Positions 23,770 to 33,057 of a stretch of 36,361 nucleotides of DNA are shown here, piece after piece; the stretch's first letter is position 1, and every line of letters starts with the position of its first letter. Under the pieces are notes generated by a model that was not told the origin of the DNA, did no database searches, and saw only the letters and a program-made list of their open reading frames with translations. The position numbers and the translations under genes are program-made. This DNA comes from Cellulomonas triticagri (lineage in GTDB: Bacteria; Actinomycetota; Actinomycetes; Actinomycetales; Cellulomonadaceae), in contig NZ_RFFI01000032.1 of NCBI RefSeq assembly GCF_003696205.1, forward strand, positions 1-36,361. The letters are read 5' to 3'.

Positions 23770-24702
23770 TTAGGGCGCGAGGGCGGGCGCGGTGGTCGGC
23801 GCGGGATCTGCGGGGGCGGCGCGGGTCGGACGGGGTGGCCGCGTGGCGACGAGGACGCCCCCGACGATGACGGCGCCGAGCGCGAGCTCGGCGACGGCGG
23901 GGCGCTCGCCGAGGAACGCCCAGGACGTCCCGATGCCCACCACGGGCACCAGCATGGAGAACGGCGCGACCACCCCGGACGGGTGCCGGGCGAGCAGGGT
24001 CGTCCAGATGCCGGAGCCGACGACGGTGGCGACGAGCACCGTGAACGCGAGCCCGCCGAGCGCCCACGCGGCGGTCGGGGTGCTCAGGGTGGTGAGCGAG
24101 TGCCCGATGGCGGCAGGCCCGTCGACCACCAGGGACAGCGCGAGCATCGGCAGCGGCGGCACGACCGACATCCACAGCATGAACCGCATCGGGCTGTCGG
24201 GGTGGGCCTGGCGGCTGGACACGTTGCCGAAGGCCCAGCCGAGCCCGCCGCAGAGCGTGAGCACCACGGGCAGCAGCCCGGCGGAGGCGCCGTCGCTCGC
24301 GCGCAGCGCCGCGATGCCGCCGAGCCCGCAGATCGCGACGCTGACGCCGAGGGCCTGCCGGGCGCTGATCCGCTCGCGCAGCCAGGCGGCGCCCAGCAGC
24401 ACCGTGAACGGCGCGGACGCCTGCAGCACCAGGGACGCCAGGCCGGTGGGCATGCCGACGTCCATCGCGAGGTAGAGGAACGCGAACTGCAGCACCCCGA
24501 AGCCGAGGCCGTAGCCCAGCAGCCAGCGCACGGGGACCCGGGGCCGGGGCACGAGCAGCAGCGTGGGGACGGCGAGCAGCGCGAACCGCAGGGCGACGAG
24601 GAAGAACGGCGGGAACTGCTGGAGCGACAGGTGGATCGCCGGGAAGTTCAGCCCCCAGAGCACGGCGACGGTGAGGGCGAGGAGGCGGTCGCGCAGGGGC
24701 AT
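23770..24702 (-). CDS. EamA-family (DMT superfamily) transporter
   Basis: A 310-aa membrane protein with ten predicted helices arranged as two EamA repeats. Repeat 1 covers about residues 5-135 (LLALTVAVLWGLNFPAIHLSL, FAFLYLAMDVGMPTGLASLVLQASAPFTVLLGAAWLRERI). Repeat 2 covers about 150-285 (GWAFGNVSSRQA, FSMLVPVVGIGTSWAFLGERP). The family exports amino acids or other metabolites (RhtA, YdcZ/EamA types); the substrate is unknown. ATG at 24702 follows CAGGAT by 6 nt. It is divergent from a LysR regulator, which probably controls it, and convergent with the PASTA gene 6 nt away. Confidence 0.9.
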   Translation of the reverse strand: MPLRDRLLALTVAVLWGLNFPAIHLSLQQFPPFFLVALRFALLAVPTLLLVPRPRVPVRWLLGYGLGFGVLQFAFLYLAMDVGMPTGLASLVLQASAPFTVLLGAAWLRERISARQALGVSVAICGLGGIAALRASDGASAGLLPVVLTLCGGLGWAFGNVSSRQAHPDSPMRFMLWMSVVPPLPMLALSLVVDGPAAIGHSLTTLSTPTAAWALGGLAFTVLVATVVGSGIWTTLLARHPSGVVAPFSMLVPVVGIGTSWAFLGERPAVAELALGAVIVGGVLVATRPPRPTRAAPADPAPTTAPALAP

Positions 24703-24708
24703 GCCCGC

Positions 24709-24714
24709 ATCCTG
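24709..24714 (-). promoter_or_regulatory. Possible leaderless -10 element of the EamA gene
   Basis: On the minus strand CAGGAT followed by 6 nt and ATG. It is weaker than TAnnnT but identical in sequence to the hexamer before gpmA. Confidence 0.35.
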
Positions 24715-24724
24715 CGGCCTGACG

Positions 24725-24757
24725 ACCGTGCAGCACCATCGCACAGTCGTGCACGGT
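24725..24757. promoter_or_regulatory. Candidate LysR operator in the EamA-LysR intergenic region
   Basis: An 8-bp inverted repeat, ACCGTGCA (24725-24732) and TGCACGGT (24750-24757), lies centrally in the 72-nt divergent gap. Copies of the half-word GCAC/GTGC also occur between the arms. LysR regulators bind dyads like this between their own gene and a divergent target. Confidence 0.6.
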
Positions 24758-24762
24758 GCCTG

Positions 24763-24768
24763 TAGCGT
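24763..24768 (+). promoter_or_regulatory. Probable leaderless -10 element of the LysR gene
   Basis: TAGCGT followed by 6 nt and ATG at 24775. No SD is visible. Confidence 0.5.
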
Positions 24769-24774
24769 CGCTTC

Positions 24775-25746
24775 ATGGATGTCGGGCACCTCGTCACCCT
24801 GCGCGCCGTGCGGGACCGCGGCGGGGTCACCGCGGCCGCCGCCGCGCTGCACCTCACCCCGTCGGCCGTCTCCCAGCAGCTGCGCGCGCTCACCCGGTCC
24901 GCGGGGGTCGACGTCGTGGAGCGGGCGGGTCGCGGTCTGCGGCTCACCGGGGCGGGGCACGCGCTCGCGGACGCCGCCCTCGACGTCGCCGTGGCGCTGG
25001 AGCGCGCCGAGGCGGCCGTGGACGCGTTCCGGTCGGCACCGCACGGGCTGGTGCGGGTCGCGGCGTTCCAGTCCGGTGCGGAGCTGCTGCTGCCGGGCCT
25101 GCTGACCCGGGTGGCCGGGATGGACGGGGTCCGCGTCGAGCTCGGGGACGAGGACGTCGCGCAGGCCGACTTCCCGGGGCTGACCGCGGACTTCGACGTC
25201 GTCGTGGCGCACCGTCCCGAGCCGCCCGTCACCGCGCCGCCCGTCGCGACCCCGGCGGCGCCCGTGGACCCGCACCCCTGGCCCCCGCACCTGCGGGTCG
25301 TGCCGCTGCTGCGCGAGCCGCTGGACGTCGCCCTGCCGCCGCACCACCGCCTCGCGGGCCGGGCCGAGGTCACCCCCGCGGACCTGGTGGGCGAGGACTG
25401 GATCGCCGTGCGGGCCGGGTTCCCCGTCGCGGGTGTGCTGGACGCGGTCGGCGCGGCGGCGGGCGCCCCGCTGCGGGTCGTGCAGCGGTTCAACGACTTC
25501 GGGGTGGTCGAGGCGCTGGTCGCCGCCGGGCACGGCGTCTCGCTGCTGCCCCGGTACACGGCGGGGCGGCGCGGGGCGGTCCTCGTGCCGCTCGCGGGCG
25601 TCCGCGCGGCCCGCCGCGTCGAGGCCCTGGTGCGTCCCGACCGGGCCGAGCGGCGGGTGGTCCGGCGGGTGCTGGACGCGCTGCGGGCCGAGGCGGCGAG
25701 GTTCGCGGGGCCACCCGACCCCGGGCCGGGGCCCGGTGACCGGTAG
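24775..25746 (+). CDS. LysR-family transcriptional regulator
   Basis: A 323-aa LysR-type regulator. The N-terminal winged HTH spans residues about 4-62 ([39 protein letters not shown], then [13 protein letters not shown]). The periplasmic-binding-protein-like effector domain covers about 85-305, with [18 protein letters not shown], a Pro-rich insertion around residues 150-170, [19 protein letters not shown] and [17 protein letters not shown]. It is divergent from the EamA exporter with a dyad between them, so it probably regulates the exporter in response to the exported metabolite. Its stop is 10 nt before the cysS start. Confidence 0.93.
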   Translation: MDVGHLVTLRAVRDRGGVTAAAAALHLTPSAVSQQLRALTRSAGVDVVERAGRGLRLTGAGHALADAALDVAVALERAEAAVDAFRSAPHGLVRVAAFQSGAELLLPGLLTRVAGMDGVRVELGDEDVAQADFPGLTADFDVVVAHRPEPPVTAPPVATPAAPVDPHPWPPHLRVVPLLREPLDVALPPHHRLAGRAEVTPADLVGEDWIAVRAGFPVAGVLDAVGAAAGAPLRVVQRFNDFGVVEALVAAGHGVSLLPRYTAGRRGAVLVPLAGVRAARRVEALVRPDRAERRVVRRVLDALRAEAARFAGPPDPGPGPGDR

Positions 25747-25749
25747 CCT
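25744..25749 (+). promoter_or_regulatory. Probable leaderless -10 element of cysS
   Basis: TAGCCT followed by 7 nt and GTG at 25757. The first base pairs fall inside the LysR stop codon, so cysS can be transcribed independently. Confidence 0.5.
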
Positions 25750-25756
25750 TGCCCGT

Positions 25757-27190
25757 GTGACCCTGCGCCTGTTCGACACCGCCACCCGTGAGGTGCGCGA
25801 CTTCGTCCCCGTGGTCCCGGGCAAGGTCGGCATCTACCTGTGCGGTGCGACGGTCCAGGCGCCCCCGCACGTCGGCCACGTGCGGTCGGCCGTCGCGTTC
25901 GACGTCCTGGTCCGCTGGCTGCGCCGCACCGGGCACGACGTGACCCTGGTCCGCAACGTCACCGACGTGGACGACAAGATCCTCCACCGCTCCGCCGAGG
26001 CCGGCGTCGCGTGGTGGGCGTGGGCGATGCAGAACGAGCGCGCGTTCACCGCGGCGTACGACGCGCTCGGCGTGCTGCCCCCGACCTACGAGCCCCGCGC
26101 CACCGGGCACGTCCCGGCGATGATCGCGCTCATGCAGCGCCTGGTCGACACCGGGCACGCCTACGCGGCGGGCGAGGGCGACGTGTACTTCGACGTCCGC
26201 TCGTTCCCGGAGTACGGCGCGCTCACCAGCCAGCGGGTCGACGACATGGCCCCGGCGCCCGACGGCGGCGCGGGAGACAAGCGCGACCCGCACGACTTCG
26301 CGCTGTGGAAGGCCGCCAAGCCGGGCGAGCCGGAGACCGCCGCCTGGGACACCCCGTTCGGGCGCGGGCGGCCGGGCTGGCACCTGGAGTGCTCCGCCAT
26401 GGCGCAGCGCTACCTGGGCGACGAGTTCGACATCCACGGCGGCGGCCTGGACCTGCGGTTCCCGCACCACGAGAACGAGCAGGCGCAGTCCCGCGCGGCC
26501 GGGTACGGGTTCGCCCGGTACTGGCTGCACAACGGCTGGGTCACCCAGTCGGGCGCGAAGATGAGCAAGTCCCTCGGCAACGGCCTGCTGGTCAGCACGC
26601 TGCTCGAGCAGGTGCGGCCCGCCGTCGTGCGGTACGCGCTGACCGCCGTGCAGTACCGCTCCATGCTGGAGTGGACGCCCGACACGCTCGCCGAGGCCGA
26701 GGCCACCTGGGACCGCCTGGCCGGGTTCGTCGAGCGCGCCACCGAGGTCGCGGGCGACGCGGGGGACCTCGCGACGGCCCCGCTGCCGGACGCGTTCGGC
26801 GCCGCGCTGGACGACGACCTCAACGTGCCCGCCGCGCTCGCGGTGGTGCACGAGCACCTGCGGGCCGGCAACACCGCGCTCGCGGCCGACGACGTGCCCG
26901 CCGTCCGGGTCGAGCTGGTCGCCGTGCGCGCGATGCTCGACGTGCTCGGCCTGGACCCGGCAGGTGCCCGCTGGGGCGCCGGCCGCACCGACGACCGGCA
27001 CGCCGCCGCGCTGGACGCGCTGGTGCGGGCCGAGCTCGACGCCCGAGCCGCGGCCCGTGCCGCGCGCGACTGGGCCACCGCGGACGCGATCCGCGACCGC
27101 CTCGCTGCGGCCGGTGTGGCCGTCGAGGACAACGCCACCGGCGCGCGCTGGTCCCTCGCCGCGCGCCCGACGACCGAGGACGAGGACTGA
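25757..27190 (+). CDS. cysS: Cysteinyl-tRNA synthetase
   Basis: A 477-aa class I synthetase that charges tRNA-Cys. Zinc ligand Cys 29 lies in [10 protein letters not shown], the HIGH-type motif is PPHVGHVRS (38-41), further zinc ligands are in GWHLECSAM and HHENEQ, and KMSKS (268-272) is in [11 protein letters not shown]. The helical anticodon-binding DALR-type C-terminal domain ends with [32 protein letters not shown], characteristic of CysS rather than the MshC ligase. GTG at 25757 is chosen since TAGCCT lies 7 nt upstream and it gives VTLRLFDT. Its TGA overlaps the rlmB ATG by one base. Confidence 0.97.
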   Translation: MTLRLFDTATREVRDFVPVVPGKVGIYLCGATVQAPPHVGHVRSAVAFDVLVRWLRRTGHDVTLVRNVTDVDDKILHRSAEAGVAWWAWAMQNERAFTAAYDALGVLPPTYEPRATGHVPAMIALMQRLVDTGHAYAAGEGDVYFDVRSFPEYGALTSQRVDDMAPAPDGGAGDKRDPHDFALWKAAKPGEPETAAWDTPFGRGRPGWHLECSAMAQRYLGDEFDIHGGGLDLRFPHHENEQAQSRAAGYGFARYWLHNGWVTQSGAKMSKSLGNGLLVSTLLEQVRPAVVRYALTAVQYRSMLEWTPDTLAEAEATWDRLAGFVERATEVAGDAGDLATAPLPDAFGAALDDDLNVPAALAVVHEHLRAGNTALAADDVPAVRVELVAVRAMLDVLGLDPAGARWGAGRTDDRHAAALDALVRAELDARAAARAARDWATADAIRDRLAAAGVAVEDNATGARWSLAARPTTEDED

Positions 27191-28182
27191 TGGCCGGGAA
27201 CTCCCAGCGCCGGGGCGCGACGCGCAAGCCGGGCAGCAAGAAGGGCATGACCGTGGGCTCCGGGGGCAACAGCCGCCGCGCGCTCGAGGGCAAGGGCCCC
27301 ACCCCCAAGGCGGAGGACCGCTCCTGGCACCCCGCCGGCAAGCGCAAGGCCGCCGCCGAGCGCCGCGACGCCAAGCGTCCCTCGGGCAACCGCCCCGCGG
27401 GTCGCGGCGGTGCCGCTGCCGGGCGTGCCCGGGGCGCCGGGGCGACCGAGGTCGTCTCGGGCCGCAACTCCGTGGTCGAGGCGATGCGCGCCGGGATCCC
27501 CGTGTCCGCGGTGTACGTCGCGACCCGGCTGGAGGCCGACGACCGCACGCGCGAGATCCTGCGCACCGCGGCGGACGAGGGCTACCCGCTGCTCGAGGTC
27601 ACCAAGCCGGAGCTCGACCGGTTGACCGACGGCTCCGTGCACCAGGGCGTCGCGATCCAGGTGCCGCCGTACGACTACGCCGACGTCGAGGACCTGCTCG
27701 ACATCGCGGCGTCGAGCGACCGCGCGCCGCTGGTCGTCGCGCTGGACGGGGTCACCGACCCCCGCAACCTCGGTGCGGTGCTCCGCTCCGCGGGCGCGTT
27801 CGGCGCGCACGGCGTGCTGGTGCCGGAGCGTCGCGCGGCGGGCGTCACCGCCTCCGCGTGGAAGGTGTCGGCGGGAGCCGCGGCGCGGGTTCCGGTGGCG
27901 CGGGCGACCAACCTGGTGCGGGCGCTGGAGCGGCTGCACGAGGCCGGGTGCTTCGTCGTCGGGCTCGACGGCGGCGGCGACGTCGCGGTGGGCGAGCTGC
28001 CCTACTCGACCGACCCGCTGGTGCTGGTCGTCGGGTCCGAGGGCAAGGGCCTGTCCCGCCTGGTGCGCGAGCACTGCGACGCCATCGCGTCCATCCCGAT
28101 CGCCGGCGAGGTCGAGAGCCTCAACGCCGGTGTCGCCGCGGGCATCGCGCTGTACGAGGTCGCCCGGCAGCGCCAGGGCTGA
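27190..28182 (+). CDS. rlmB: 23S rRNA 2'-O-ribose methyltransferase, TrmH/SpoU family (RlmB-like)
   Basis: A 330-aa SPOUT methyltransferase that methylates a ribose 2'-OH in 23S rRNA (Gm2251 for E. coli RlmB). Residues 1-85 are a basic, Gly/Arg/Lys/Ala-rich extension typical of actinobacterial members. The substrate-binding domain starts EVVSGRNSVVEAMRAGIPV. The trefoil-knot catalytic domain has DGVTDPRNLGAVLRSAGAFGAHGV (motif 1), VVGSEGKGLSRLVREHCD (motif 2) and IPIAGEVESLNAGVAAGIALYEV (motif 3). The ATG shares its A with the cysS stop (TGATG), so the genes are coupled, as in mycobacteria. A 15-bp terminator follows. Confidence 0.94.
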   Translation: MAGNSQRRGATRKPGSKKGMTVGSGGNSRRALEGKGPTPKAEDRSWHPAGKRKAAAERRDAKRPSGNRPAGRGGAAAGRARGAGATEVVSGRNSVVEAMRAGIPVSAVYVATRLEADDRTREILRTAADEGYPLLEVTKPELDRLTDGSVHQGVAIQVPPYDYADVEDLLDIAASSDRAPLVVALDGVTDPRNLGAVLRSAGAFGAHGVLVPERRAAGVTASAWKVSAGAAARVPVARATNLVRALERLHEAGCFVVGLDGGGDVAVGELPYSTDPLVLVVGSEGKGLSRLVREHCDAIASIPIAGEVESLNAGVAAGIALYEVARQRQG

Positions 28183-28190
28183 CGACGTCC

Positions 28191-28225
28191 GACGCCCGCG
28201 CGCCCGCACCGGGTGCGCGGGCGTC
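28191..28225 (+). terminator. Terminator after rlmB
   Basis: A 15-bp stem with one G-T wobble: GACGCCCGCG (28191-28200) pairs with CGCGGGCGTC (28216-28225), and five inner pairs close a 5-nt loop. It starts 9 nt after the rlmB stop. Confidence 0.8.
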
Positions 28226-28277
28226 GTCGTGTGCGGCCCCGGTCGCGCGCCGGGCCCGGCGGGGTGAGCATGGCGGC

Positions 28278-28763
28278 ATGAGCACCGACAGCACCGACCC
28301 CGTCCGCACCGTCGCCGACCTGCTGCGCGAGCACCGGCTCGGCGTGCTGACGACCGTCGCCCCGGACGGGACGCTGGTCGCCCGCCCGATGGCGCTGCAG
28401 GAGGTCGAGTTCGACGGCGACCTGTGGTTCTTCGCGGAGCGCGGCTCGCGCAAGGTGGCGCACGTCGGGGCGCACCCCGGGGTGAACGTCGCCGTCGGGT
28501 CCGGCGCGACGTGGGTCTCGCTCGCGGGCACCGCGGAGGTCGTGGACGACGTCGCGAAGAAGCGGGACCTGTGGAGCGCGGGTGTGGAGGCGTGGCTGCC
28601 GGAGGGGCCGGACTCCCCGCAGTCGGTGCTGCTGCGGGTGCACGCCGAGTCCGCCGAGTACTGGGACGCCCCGGGCGGCCGGGTGGCGACGCTCCTCAGC
28701 TTCGTCAAGGCGAAGGTCACCGGGGACCGCCTCGACGGGACGAACGAGCGCGTCGACCTCTGA
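28278..28763 (+). CDS. Pyridoxamine 5'-phosphate oxidase-fold protein (general stress protein 26-like)
   Basis: A 161-aa split-barrel flavin-binding-fold protein. Family features are TVADLLREHRLGVLTTVAPDGTLVARPMALQEVEFDGDLWFFAERGSRKVAHV, then NVAVGSGATWVSLAGTAEVVDD, AKKRDLWSAGVEAWLPEGPD and SAEYWDAPGGRVATLLSFVKA. This matches the GSP26/YzzA subgroup of PPOX proteins, which bind FMN or FAD; a reaction has not been assigned to most members. ATG at 28278 follows a weak GAGCAT hexamer by 6 nt. It stands between the rlmB terminator and the convergent DUF4032 gene, 6 nt away. Confidence 0.88.
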   Translation: MSTDSTDPVRTVADLLREHRLGVLTTVAPDGTLVARPMALQEVEFDGDLWFFAERGSRKVAHVGAHPGVNVAVGSGATWVSLAGTAEVVDDVAKKRDLWSAGVEAWLPEGPDSPQSVLLRVHAESAEYWDAPGGRVATLLSFVKAKVTGDRLDGTNERVDL

Positions 28764-28769
28764 CGCGGG

Positions 28770-30047
28770 TCAGTCCGGGACGACCGGCAGCGTGGTCGTG
28801 TCGGTGTCCTCGCGCAGGTCCGCCGCCGAGACGCCCATGACGGACTCCTCGTCGGGGCGCAGCGGCAGGATGTCCCGCACGTAGGACGCCACGGCCTCGC
28901 GCATCGGGACGTCGCGACGCTTGGCCTCCGACAGGAACCAGCGGTGGTCCAGCAGCTCGTGGTAGATCTGCGCGGGCTCGAGCTTGGGGCGCAGGTCGCG
29001 CGGCACGGCCCGCACGGCGGGCTCGAAGATCTCCGTCAGCCAGTCGTGGGCGACGAACGTCTCGTCGTCGTTCTGCCGGTCGGTGGCCGCGCGGAACTGG
29101 TCGAGGTCGTTCAGCAGGCGCCGCGCCTGGTTCTCCTGCACGTCCAGGCCGGTCAGGCGCATGAGGCGCCGCGAGTGGTGCCCGGCGTCGACGACCTTCG
29201 GCTGGATGCGGACGGTCGTGCCGTCGAGGTCGGTGGTGATGTCGAGCTCGCCGACGTCGAAGCCCAGGTCGTTGAGCCGCTCGATGCGGGCCTGCACCCG
29301 CCAGCGCTCGTCCAGGCCGAAGGACTCGGAGCTGGTCAGCGCGGTCCACAGCTCGCCGTACCGCTCGGCGAGGGCGTCGCCGATCGCGACGGCGTCGACG
29401 TCCTCCTCGAGGAACTCGCCGGCCTGCAGGTCCATGAGCTCGCCGATGATGTTCACGCGCGCGACCTCGAGGTCGTAGGCGCGCTGCCCGTCGGTCAGGG
29501 TGTCGTGCAGGTCGCCGGTCTCGGCGTCCACGAGGTACGCGGCGAACGTCTCGGCGTCCCGGCGGAACAGGGTGTTGGACAGCGACACGTCGCCCCAGTA
29601 GAAGCCGACGAGGTGCAGCCGCACGAGCAGCACCGCGAGGGCGTCGATGAGGCGGGTCGCGGTGTCCGGGCGCAGCGACTGGCTGAACAGCGCACGGTAC
29701 GGCAGCGAGAACCGCAGGTGCTGCGTGATCAGCACGGCCTCCAGCGGCTCCCCGTCGGGGGCGGTGCGGCCGGTGATGACGCCGACGGGCTCGACGGACG
29801 GCACGTCCAGGCGGCTGAGCTGGCGCAGCAGCTCGTACTCGCGGTACGCGACGGTCTCGCCGATCTCCTTGATCGCGACGACCCGGCCGGACAGCCGCGC
29901 GAACCGCACGGTGTGCCGGGAGATACCACGGGGGAGCGCGGCCAGGCGCTCCGCGGGCCAGTCGACCAGCGGCACGTCCCAGGGCAGGTCGAGGAGCGCC
30001 GGGTCCGGCGCGGCCGCGGTGATCTGCAGGCGCGTGCGAGGAGTCAT
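28770..30047 (-). CDS. DUF4032 kinase-like protein
   Basis: A 425-aa cytoplasmic protein. The N-terminal half looks like a lipopolysaccharide-kinase (WaaP-like) fold: RVVAIKEIGETVAYREYELLRQL carries the likely ATP-site Lys and Glu, and LVRLHLVGFYWGDVSLSNTLFRRD resembles the catalytic loop with Asp and downstream Asn. AAYLVDAETGDLH may be the metal-binding Asp segment. The C-terminal half (HDWLTEIFEPAVRAVP, EPAQIYHELLDHRWFLSEA) is the DUF4032 part. No substrate is known to me. ATG 30047 follows GAGAAT by 7 nt on the minus strand. It lies downstream of the MsiK-type ATPase gene, but a strong terminator separates them. Confidence 0.8.
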   Translation of the reverse strand: MTPRTRLQITAAAPDPALLDLPWDVPLVDWPAERLAALPRGISRHTVRFARLSGRVVAIKEIGETVAYREYELLRQLSRLDVPSVEPVGVITGRTAPDGEPLEAVLITQHLRFSLPYRALFSQSLRPDTATRLIDALAVLLVRLHLVGFYWGDVSLSNTLFRRDAETFAAYLVDAETGDLHDTLTDGQRAYDLEVARVNIIGELMDLQAGEFLEEDVDAVAIGDALAERYGELWTALTSSESFGLDERWRVQARIERLNDLGFDVGELDITTDLDGTTVRIQPKVVDAGHHSRRLMRLTGLDVQENQARRLLNDLDQFRAATDRQNDDETFVAHDWLTEIFEPAVRAVPRDLRPKLEPAQIYHELLDHRWFLSEAKRRDVPMREAVASYVRDILPLRPDEESVMGVSAADLREDTDTTTLPVVPD

Positions 30048-30054
30048 GGTGCTG

Positions 30055-30060
30055 ATTCTC
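30055..30060 (-). promoter_or_regulatory. Probable leaderless -10 element of the DUF4032 gene
   Basis: On the minus strand GAGAAT followed by 7 nt and ATG at 30047. It sits just after the terminator of the upstream gene. Confidence 0.45.
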
Positions 30061-30071
30061 CCATCGGACGA

Positions 30072-30112
30072 CGAAGGGGCGGGACCGCGGTCGTGCCGGT
30101 CCCGCCCCTTCG
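30072..30112 (-). terminator. Terminator after the msiK-like gene
   Basis: A perfect 15-bp stem (30072-30086 with 30098-30112) around an 11-nt loop, 19 nt beyond the stop at 30132. Confidence 0.85.
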
Positions 30113-30131
30113 AGCGTGCTGTGCTGGTGCG

Positions 30132-31256
<1,125 letters not shown>

Positions 31257-31274
31257 GCGTGATCAATCCCTCCA

Positions 31275-31333
31275 CCGGCAGGTACGTGCCGGACGATCCG
31301 TCGTGAAAGGTGTCAGGGTGTCTGCGCTGACAC
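31275..31333 (-). promoter_or_regulatory. Upstream dyads of the msiK-like gene
   Basis: A perfect dyad, GTGTCAG (31310-31316) with CTGACAC (31327-31333), lies 54 nt upstream of the start and may be an operator. Closer to the gene CCGGCA (31275-31280) and TGCCGG (31287-31292) form a small hairpin just before the SD. I could not identify a convincing -10. Confidence 0.5.
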
Positions 31334-31423
31334 GGCACGAGGGAGGTCGGGTGACCCCCCTCGGTCCACGGTCATCCTGCCACAGGTGCGGCCCGCATGG
31401 AGACCCAGGTCACGTCGGTCTCC

Positions 31424-33013
31424 TCAGTTCAGCAGGACCACGGCCTCGTCGCCCCAGCCGACCAGGTCGCCCTGGTCGGACCAGACCGCGCGCACGCCCG
31501 CGGGCAGGGCCGTCGCCCACGCCGGGGCGCCCGACGCGAGGTCGAGGGCGACCAGCGCGCGGGCGGGGACGTCGGCGGCTCCCCGCAGGCCCGCGGCCGC
31601 CCCGGGGGCGACCGTCACGCCCGCCCCGGCGAGCTGGTCGGGCAGGGCCGTCAGCAGCAGGTACCGCCCGTCCGTGAGCACCGTGGACCCCATCTCGGCC
31701 GTGAGGCCCACCCCCGTGCGCCAGACCTCCCGCCCCGTGGCGGCGTCGCGCGCCCACACGCCGTCGGAGCCCGAGCCGTACAGCAGCCCGTCCAGCAGGA
31801 CGAGCCCGCCGTCGGACCACCCGTCCGCCGGGGCGGACCACCGCTCCTCGCCGGACGGCACCGCGACCGCGACCAGCCGCCTGCCCTCGCCCGACCGGCC
31901 CGGGGACACGACCAGCTCGGTGTCCGGCAGCGCCCCGTCGTCCACGACGAGGAACACCGGCTGCCCCGGCAGGTCCAGCAGGGGCTCACCCGCGTCGTCC
32001 AGCAGCCGCGAGCCGTCGGTGGTGAGGTGCCCGGTCCGGGAGACGGTCAGGAAGCCGTCCGCCCGGGTCGCGACCGCGCCGGTCGCGGGGTCGAGCGCCC
32101 AGGTGCCGACGTCGGTGTGCACCAGCACGTGGTGCGCGCCCACCACGGGGCTCGGCGGGTAGGTGAGGCGCTCCACCGGGATGCTGCCGCCCGGTCCGTC
32201 GTCCAGGGGCTGCTCGGTGCGCCACAGCGGCTCCGTCGCCAGCAGGTCCGTGCCCGGCGGGACGGCGTCGGCCGCCCACGCGGTCACGCGCAGCGTGGCG
32301 TCCACCACCGACGCCAGCACCTGCACGCCGTCCTCGCCGTCGAACCCGGACAGCGGCGGCGCCTCCCCGGACGCCAGCGGCTCGCCGGTCGCGAGGTCGA
32401 GCGCGACCAACCGGGAAGCCACCGGCGCGTCGACCATCCACCCCGACGCGTCCTCGAGCTCGTCCGAGGTGTCCCGGTCCACGACCAGGCAGCGCAGCAC
32501 GGTGCCCGCGGGGTCGGCGGCGCACGACGGGAACTGCAACGTGGGCGCCCCGGCGCCGTCCGGGTCCAGCGACCCCTCCCAGACCGTGCGGCCGGTGCGG
32601 TCCAGGGCGACGACCTCGCGGGCGTCGCCCCACGACCCCGTCGCGAACGCGATCCGCAGGCCACCGGCGACCACGTCGGTCAGCGAGAGCTCCTGCTGGT
32701 CGTCCCGCAGCGCGTGCGCCGGGGTCAGCGCCGGGTCGACGGTGCGCAGCACCCCGGGGACCTCCTGCCGGGCGGCGACGCGGTCGCGCTCGCGGGCGTC
32801 CAGCACCACCTGCGTCGTCACGGCCGCGGCGACGAGCACGAGCGGCACGGGCCACCACCGGCGCAGCAGCCGCCGGCGGCGGGCCACCCGCGCGCGGTGC
32901 TCCTCGTCGGAGACCGGGTCCGCGGCGGACGCGGTCCCGGACGCCTCGCCGGGCAGGGGGACGTCGACCTCGACGACCTCCACGTCCTGCCCCGCGTCCC
33001 GCGCGCGCCTCAT
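31424..33013 (-). CDS. Membrane-anchored PQQ-like beta-propeller protein
   Basis: A 529-aa protein. An acidic cytoplasmic N-terminus (VEVVEVDVPLPGEA) and an Arg-rich stretch precede one membrane helix at about residues 53-70 (WWPVPLVLVAAAVTTQVVL). The rest is outside the membrane and carries repeated blades: LVALDLATGEPLASG, TWALDPATGAVATRADG, LVAVAVPSGEERWSAP, VWARDAATGREVWRTG and LVALDLASGAPAWATALP. The repeated xxALDxxTGxxxW pattern is the PQQ_2/BamB-like quinoprotein propeller. No quinone ligand set is evident, so it is probably a structural or scaffold propeller. ATG at 33013 follows TAGGTT by 6 nt on the minus strand. It is 44 nt downstream of otsB. Confidence 0.85.
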   Translation of the reverse strand: MRRARDAGQDVEVVEVDVPLPGEASGTASAADPVSDEEHRARVARRRRLLRRWWPVPLVLVAAAVTTQVVLDARERDRVAARQEVPGVLRTVDPALTPAHALRDDQQELSLTDVVAGGLRIAFATGSWGDAREVVALDRTGRTVWEGSLDPDGAGAPTLQFPSCAADPAGTVLRCLVVDRDTSDELEDASGWMVDAPVASRLVALDLATGEPLASGEAPPLSGFDGEDGVQVLASVVDATLRVTAWAADAVPPGTDLLATEPLWRTEQPLDDGPGGSIPVERLTYPPSPVVGAHHVLVHTDVGTWALDPATGAVATRADGFLTVSRTGHLTTDGSRLLDDAGEPLLDLPGQPVFLVVDDGALPDTELVVSPGRSGEGRRLVAVAVPSGEERWSAPADGWSDGGLVLLDGLLYGSGSDGVWARDAATGREVWRTGVGLTAEMGSTVLTDGRYLLLTALPDQLAGAGVTVAPGAAAGLRGAADVPARALVALDLASGAPAWATALPAGVRAVWSDQGDLVGWGDEAVVLLN

Positions 33014-33019
33014 GCGGGC

Positions 33020-33025
33020 AACCTA
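33020..33025 (-). promoter_or_regulatory. Probable leaderless -10 element of the PQQ-propeller gene
   Basis: On the minus strand TAGGTT followed by 6 nt and ATG at 33013. It would allow transcription independent of otsA-otsB. Confidence 0.5.
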
Positions 33026-33057
33026 TGCCCACCCGCGCCCCGCGGCCCGCGCGCGGG

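Noticed and set aside
25433..25756. Extended N-terminus of CysS or a LysR-CysS fusion
   Set aside because: The upstream codons overlap the LysR gene in another frame and have no CysS homology. The normal start is at 25757.
31257..31423. Possible small gene or RNA between the PQQ gene and the msiK-like gene
   Set aside because: No frame has a supported start. Only small dyads near the msiK-like start were seen.
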